Shown in pieces: positions 61,173 through 64,000 of a stretch of 64,000 bases of DNA (positions are counted from its first letter, which is position 1; the number at the start of each line of letters is the position of its first letter). Where the stretch lies: NCBI RefSeq assembly GCF_030209475.1, contig NZ_JARVRW010000001.1, positions 124,001 through 188,000 on the forward strand, read 5' to 3'. The stretch comes from Microbacterium sp. lyk4-40-TSB-66 (GTDB lineage Bacteria; Actinomycetota; Actinomycetes; Actinomycetales; Microbacteriaceae). The notes under the pieces are model-generated. The model saw only the letters and a list, made by a program, of their open reading frames with translations, was not told the origin of the DNA and ran no database searches. Both the position numbers and the translations under genes were made by a program.

Positions 61173-62690
61173 ATGAAGCTCGAGCTCCGCGGCATCACCA
61201 AGCGGTTCGGCTCCCTGGTTGCGAACGACCACATCGATCTGGTCGTCCAGCCTGGTGAGATCCACGCGCTCCTCGGAGAAAATGGTGCCGGTAAATCCAC
61301 TCTCATGAACGTCCTCTACGGCCTGTATCAGGCGGATGAGGGTCAAATTCTGCTGAACGACGTCGTCCAGCGATTCCGCGGTCCGGGCGACGCCATGGCC
61401 GCGGGTATCGGCATGGTGCACCAGCACTTCATGCTCATCCCCGTCTTCACCGTCGCCGAGAACGTCATGCTCGGTCACGAGAACACCAAGGCCTTGGGCG
61501 CGCTCGATCTGAACGCAGCACGCACACACGTGCGCGACGTCGCCCGCCGATTCGGTTTCGAGGTAGACCCCGACGCTCTCGTCGGCGACCTGCCCGTCGG
61601 TGTTCAGCAGCGCGTAGAGATCATCAAGGCGTTGTCTCGGGATGCCAAGGTCCTGGTGTTCGACGAGCCCACCGCCGTGCTCACTCCGCAGGAGACCGAC
61701 GAGCTCATGGGAATCATGCGTCAGCTGCGCGATGAGGGCACATCCATCGTGTTCATCACGCACAAGCTGCGCGAGGTGCGCGAGGTAGCCGATCGCATCA
61801 CGGTGGTCCGCCTCGGCCGGGTAGTCGGCGAGGCCGAGCCCACTGCCAGTAACGGCGAGCTCGCCTCCCTGATGGTCGGCCGTGCGGTTGAGCTCACCGT
61901 GGTGAAGGATGCGCCGAAGGCGTCGGCATCCGGAGGTCTTTCCATCCGGGATCTACGCGTGGTCACCTCGGAGGGAACCGTAGTCGTCGACGGAATCGAC
62001 CTCGATGTGCGCCCGGGCGAGATCGTTGCGATCGCGGGCGTGCAGGGCAACGGTCAGACCGAGCTCGTCGAAGCCATCGTCGGCCTCGCCGACAACGTGA
62101 CCGGCACTGTCGATCTCGATGGCTCAGACCTCGTCGGTAAGAGCGTGCGTGCGATCCTCGACGCGGGCGTCGGGTTCGTGCCAGAAGACCGCAAGGAAGA
62201 CGGACTGGTCGGCGGGTTCAGCGTCGCCGAGAATCTCATTCTCGACCGCTCCTCCGACACGGCGTTCGTCTCCGGGGGAACGATAAAGCGGGCGGCCCTC
62301 GGGGCATTCGCCCGCGACCGCATCGCGGAGTACGACATTCGGACGCAGTCTGCATCCACCCCCGTGGGCACTCTCTCCGGCGGTAATCAGCAGAAAGTCG
62401 TGATCGCCCGCGAGATGAGTCGCCCGCTGAAGCTGTTCGTCGCCGCCCAGCCCACCCGCGGCGTCGATGTCGGCTCCATTGAATTCATCCACAAGCAGAT
62501 CGTCGCCGCGCGCGATGCGGGCGTGCCCGTCATCGTCGTGTCGACCGAACTCGACGAGATCGCCGCCCTCGGCGACCGCATCGCGGTGATGTACCGCGGC
62601 GGCATCGTGGGCGTCGTGCCGGGGAACACCCCCCGCGAGGTCCTCGGGCTCATGATGGCGGGCGAGCAGCCCGCGGAGGAGACAGCGTGA
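61173..62690 (+). CDS. Nucleoside-type ABC importer ATPase with two cassettes
   Basis: 505 residues with duplicated ATPase domains (sugar/nucleoside type). First cassette: Walker A GENGAGKST, signature LPVGVQQRVEIIKAL, Walker B VLVFDEPTAVL. Second: GVQGNGQTEL (degenerate Walker A), GGNQQKVVIAREM, then LFVAAQPTRGVD where the catalytic Glu is replaced by Gln. ATG 61173 chosen; GTG 61164 is possible. Coupled by GTGA to the permease. Confidence 0.93.
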   Translation: MKLELRGITKRFGSLVANDHIDLVVQPGEIHALLGENGAGKSTLMNVLYGLYQADEGQILLNDVVQRFRGPGDAMAAGIGMVHQHFMLIPVFTVAENVMLGHENTKALGALDLNAARTHVRDVARRFGFEVDPDALVGDLPVGVQQRVEIIKALSRDAKVLVFDEPTAVLTPQETDELMGIMRQLRDEGTSIVFITHKLREVREVADRITVVRLGRVVGEAEPTASNGELASLMVGRAVELTVVKDAPKASASGGLSIRDLRVVTSEGTVVVDGIDLDVRPGEIVAIAGVQGNGQTELVEAIVGLADNVTGTVDLDGSDLVGKSVRAILDAGVGFVPEDRKEDGLVGGFSVAENLILDRSSDTAFVSGGTIKRAALGAFARDRIAEYDIRTQSASTPVGTLSGGNQQKVVIAREMSRPLKLFVAAQPTRGVDVGSIEFIHKQIVAARDAGVPVIVVSTELDEIAALGDRIAVMYRGGIVGVVPGNTPREVLGLMMAGEQPAEETA

Positions 62691-64000
62691 GCGGCCACAT
62701 CCCGGGCACGGGCGCGAATGGCGAATCCGGTCTCCCGGCGGAGCAACTGCCGACCGCCTCGGGACCCCTGACGGGACACCCATCTGCCGAGACGCCCGCC
62801 CCGCCGCGCACCAACCAGTTCCTCACGGAGCTGATGCGTTCGTCGTGGATCACGACGGTACTCGCCGTCGTCGCGGCCATGATCGTCGGTGGCATCCTGA
62901 TGGCGGCCACCAACGATCAGGTGCGCACGACTTCCGGGTACTTCTTCGCGCGTCCCGGCGACATGCTGGCCGCGATCTGGAACTCGGTGTACGGCGGATA
63001 CGAGGCGCTGTTCCGTGGTGCGGTGTTCAACTCACGCGTCGAAGACTTCGGCGCGCAGATTCGACCCCTCACGAATACGCTGGGCTTCGCGGCGCCTCTC
63101 ATCGCCGCGGGCCTCGGCGTGGCGTTGGCGTTCCGCGTCGGTCTGTTCAACATCGGCGGGCGCGGTCAGATCCTCATCGCCTGCGCCTTCGCCGGCCTGA
63201 TCACTTTCAACCTCGATCTGCCCATGATCGTTCAGCTGCCTCTGACGCTCATCGCCGGTATCGCCGGCGGTGCGATCTGGGGCGGTATCGTGGGCCTGCT
63301 CAAGGCGCGGACGGGTGCGCATGAGGTCATTCTGACGATCATGTTGAATTACGTCGCGTATTACCTCGTGACGTGGATGGTTCGCACACCGGGGTTGCTG
63401 CAGCGCCCCGCGGGCGATCAGCCGATCTCGTCGGCCACCCCCGCCAACGCGCAATTCCCCGAACTCTTCGGTCCGCAATTCCCGCTGCTCGACCTGGGGT
63501 TCGTGTTCGTCGTGGCGGCCACGGTCTTCGTGTGGTGGCTCATGGAGCGCTCGAGCCTCGGCTTCCGCCTCCGCGCGGTTGGCGAGAACCCGCACGCGGC
63601 CCGCGCGGCCGGCATCTCGGTTCCACGTATGTATATCTACGCGATGCTGTTCGCCGGCGGCCTCGCCGGCCTCGCGGGCATGAACCAGATCCAGGGCTCG
63701 GTGACGACCGGCTTCGACGGTCTGATCGATGCAGGGATCGGTTTCGATGCGATCACCGTTGCGCTCCTCGGCCGCAGCCGCCCGTGGGGCGTTTTCGCCG
63801 CGGGCATCCTCTTCGGTGCACTCAAGTCTGGTTCGTTCACGATGCAGGCGTCGCAGGGTATCCCCGTCGACATCGTGCTCGTGGTGCAGGCGCTCATCGT
63901 GCTCTTCATCGCGGCACCGCCCTTGGTGCGCACGATCTTCTTCCTCCCTCGAAGTGAGGCCGAGCGTGCGGCCAAAGACCGGGCCAAGGCGGCCAAGAAG
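62687..64000 (+). CDS. Nucleoside-type ABC importer permease, runs off the window
   Basis: 438 codons are visible and no stop is reached. A ~45-residue hydrophilic, Pro-rich N-terminus precedes about nine or ten hydrophobic segments. RVGLFNIGGRGQILIA and AGAHEVILTIMLNYVAYYL-type stretches (here TGAHEVILTIMLNYVAYYL), RAVGENPHAARAAGI and GRSRPWGVFAAG are hallmarks of BPL_transp_2 permeases such as the YufP/NupP type. GTG 62687 overlaps the ATPase stop (GTGA). A second permease gene probably follows outside the window. Confidence 0.9.
   Translation, partial: MSGHIPGTGANGESGLPAEQLPTASGPLTGHPSAETPAPPRTNQFLTELMRSSWITTVLAVVAAMIVGGILMAATNDQVRTTSGYFFARPGDMLAAIWNSVYGGYEALFRGAVFNSRVEDFGAQIRPLTNTLGFAAPLIAAGLGVALAFRVGLFNIGGRGQILIACAFAGLITFNLDLPMIVQLPLTLIAGIAGGAIWGGIVGLLKARTGAHEVILTIMLNYVAYYLVTWMVRTPGLLQRPAGDQPISSATPANAQFPELFGPQFPLLDLGFVFVVAATVFVWWLMERSSLGFRLRAVGENPHAARAAGISVPRMYIYAMLFAGGLAGLAGMNQIQGSVTTGFDGLIDAGIGFDAITVALLGRSRPWGVFAAGILFGALKSGSFTMQASQGIPVDIVLVVQALIVLFIAAPPLVRTIFFLPRSEAERAAKDRAKAAKK

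Overview
The window is high-GC DNA with dense, short-spaced operons, many GTG starts and ATGA/GTGA/TGATG stop-start overlaps. Gene content is actinobacterial: L,D-transpeptidase, a CmtR-type sensor, a RamB-like acetate regulator, GTP-dependent PEP carboxykinase, and a succinate dehydrogenase with separate C and D membrane subunits. Together with protein style and the very frequent heptamer GGATGCC/GGCATCC, this suggests a Microbacteriaceae member, most likely Microbacterium. That assignment is an inference; there is no rRNA in the window. I see no tRNA, CRISPR array, phage genes or transposase.

Layout. 0.1-3.4 kb: cell-wall L,D-transpeptidase, a GlcD-type flavin oxidase and a small membrane protein. 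3.5-6.9 kb: one-carbon folate block, with a ZTP (pfl) riboswitch followed by glyA and folD, then an acidic protein. 7.0-9.2 kb: ribulose-monophosphate pair hxlA-hxlB, divergent from a LuxR-type regulator across a perfect 20-bp palindrome. 9.2-17.6 kb: homoprotocatechuate (3,4-dihydroxyphenylacetate) meta-cleavage operon (FAH-RraA fusion, GntR regulator, hpaE, hpaD, hpaH, hpaI) with a divergent MHS transporter. 17.7-19.7 kb: DsbA-like protein, cation diffusion facilitator, CmtR-like sensor and a small membrane protein. 19.8-23.0 kb: a TPP enzyme coupled to a second GlcD-type oxidase. 23.2-28.5 kb: a secreted protein, an IclR regulator divergent from an aromatic-ring flavin hydroxylase, and a semialdehyde dehydrogenase.

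28.5-34.6 kb: an unusual operon of NMT1/THI5-type ABC transporter, FolE homologue, creatininase-family hydrolase and LacI regulator. 34.7-38.1 kb: RamB-like regulator divergent from pckG. 38.4-42.5 kb: ABC exporter, MHS transporter, membrane protein. 42.7-46.5 kb: ribD-ribE-ribBA-ribH under an FMN riboswitch. 46.8-53.7 kb: secreted subtilase, Fpg/Nei glycosylase, acetyltransferase, trpS, xthA, YihY. 54.1-57.7 kb: sdhCDAB. 57.9-64.0 kb: mannose-1-phosphate guanylyltransferase, a small-secreted-protein cassette bounded by a duplicated gene end, and a BMP-type ABC importer that runs off the window.

The most unusual signal lies between genes. At least five intergenic sites carry nested inverted repeats made of four 7-9-bp half-sites. 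Within each arm the two half-sites are 19 bp apart (21 bp in one family). The half-site sequence differs between families while the geometry is kept. Several intergenic or 3'-terminal tandem repeats (15, 16, 17, 36 and about 41 bp) and a recurrent GGATGCCACG terminator stem add to the repeat-rich picture.
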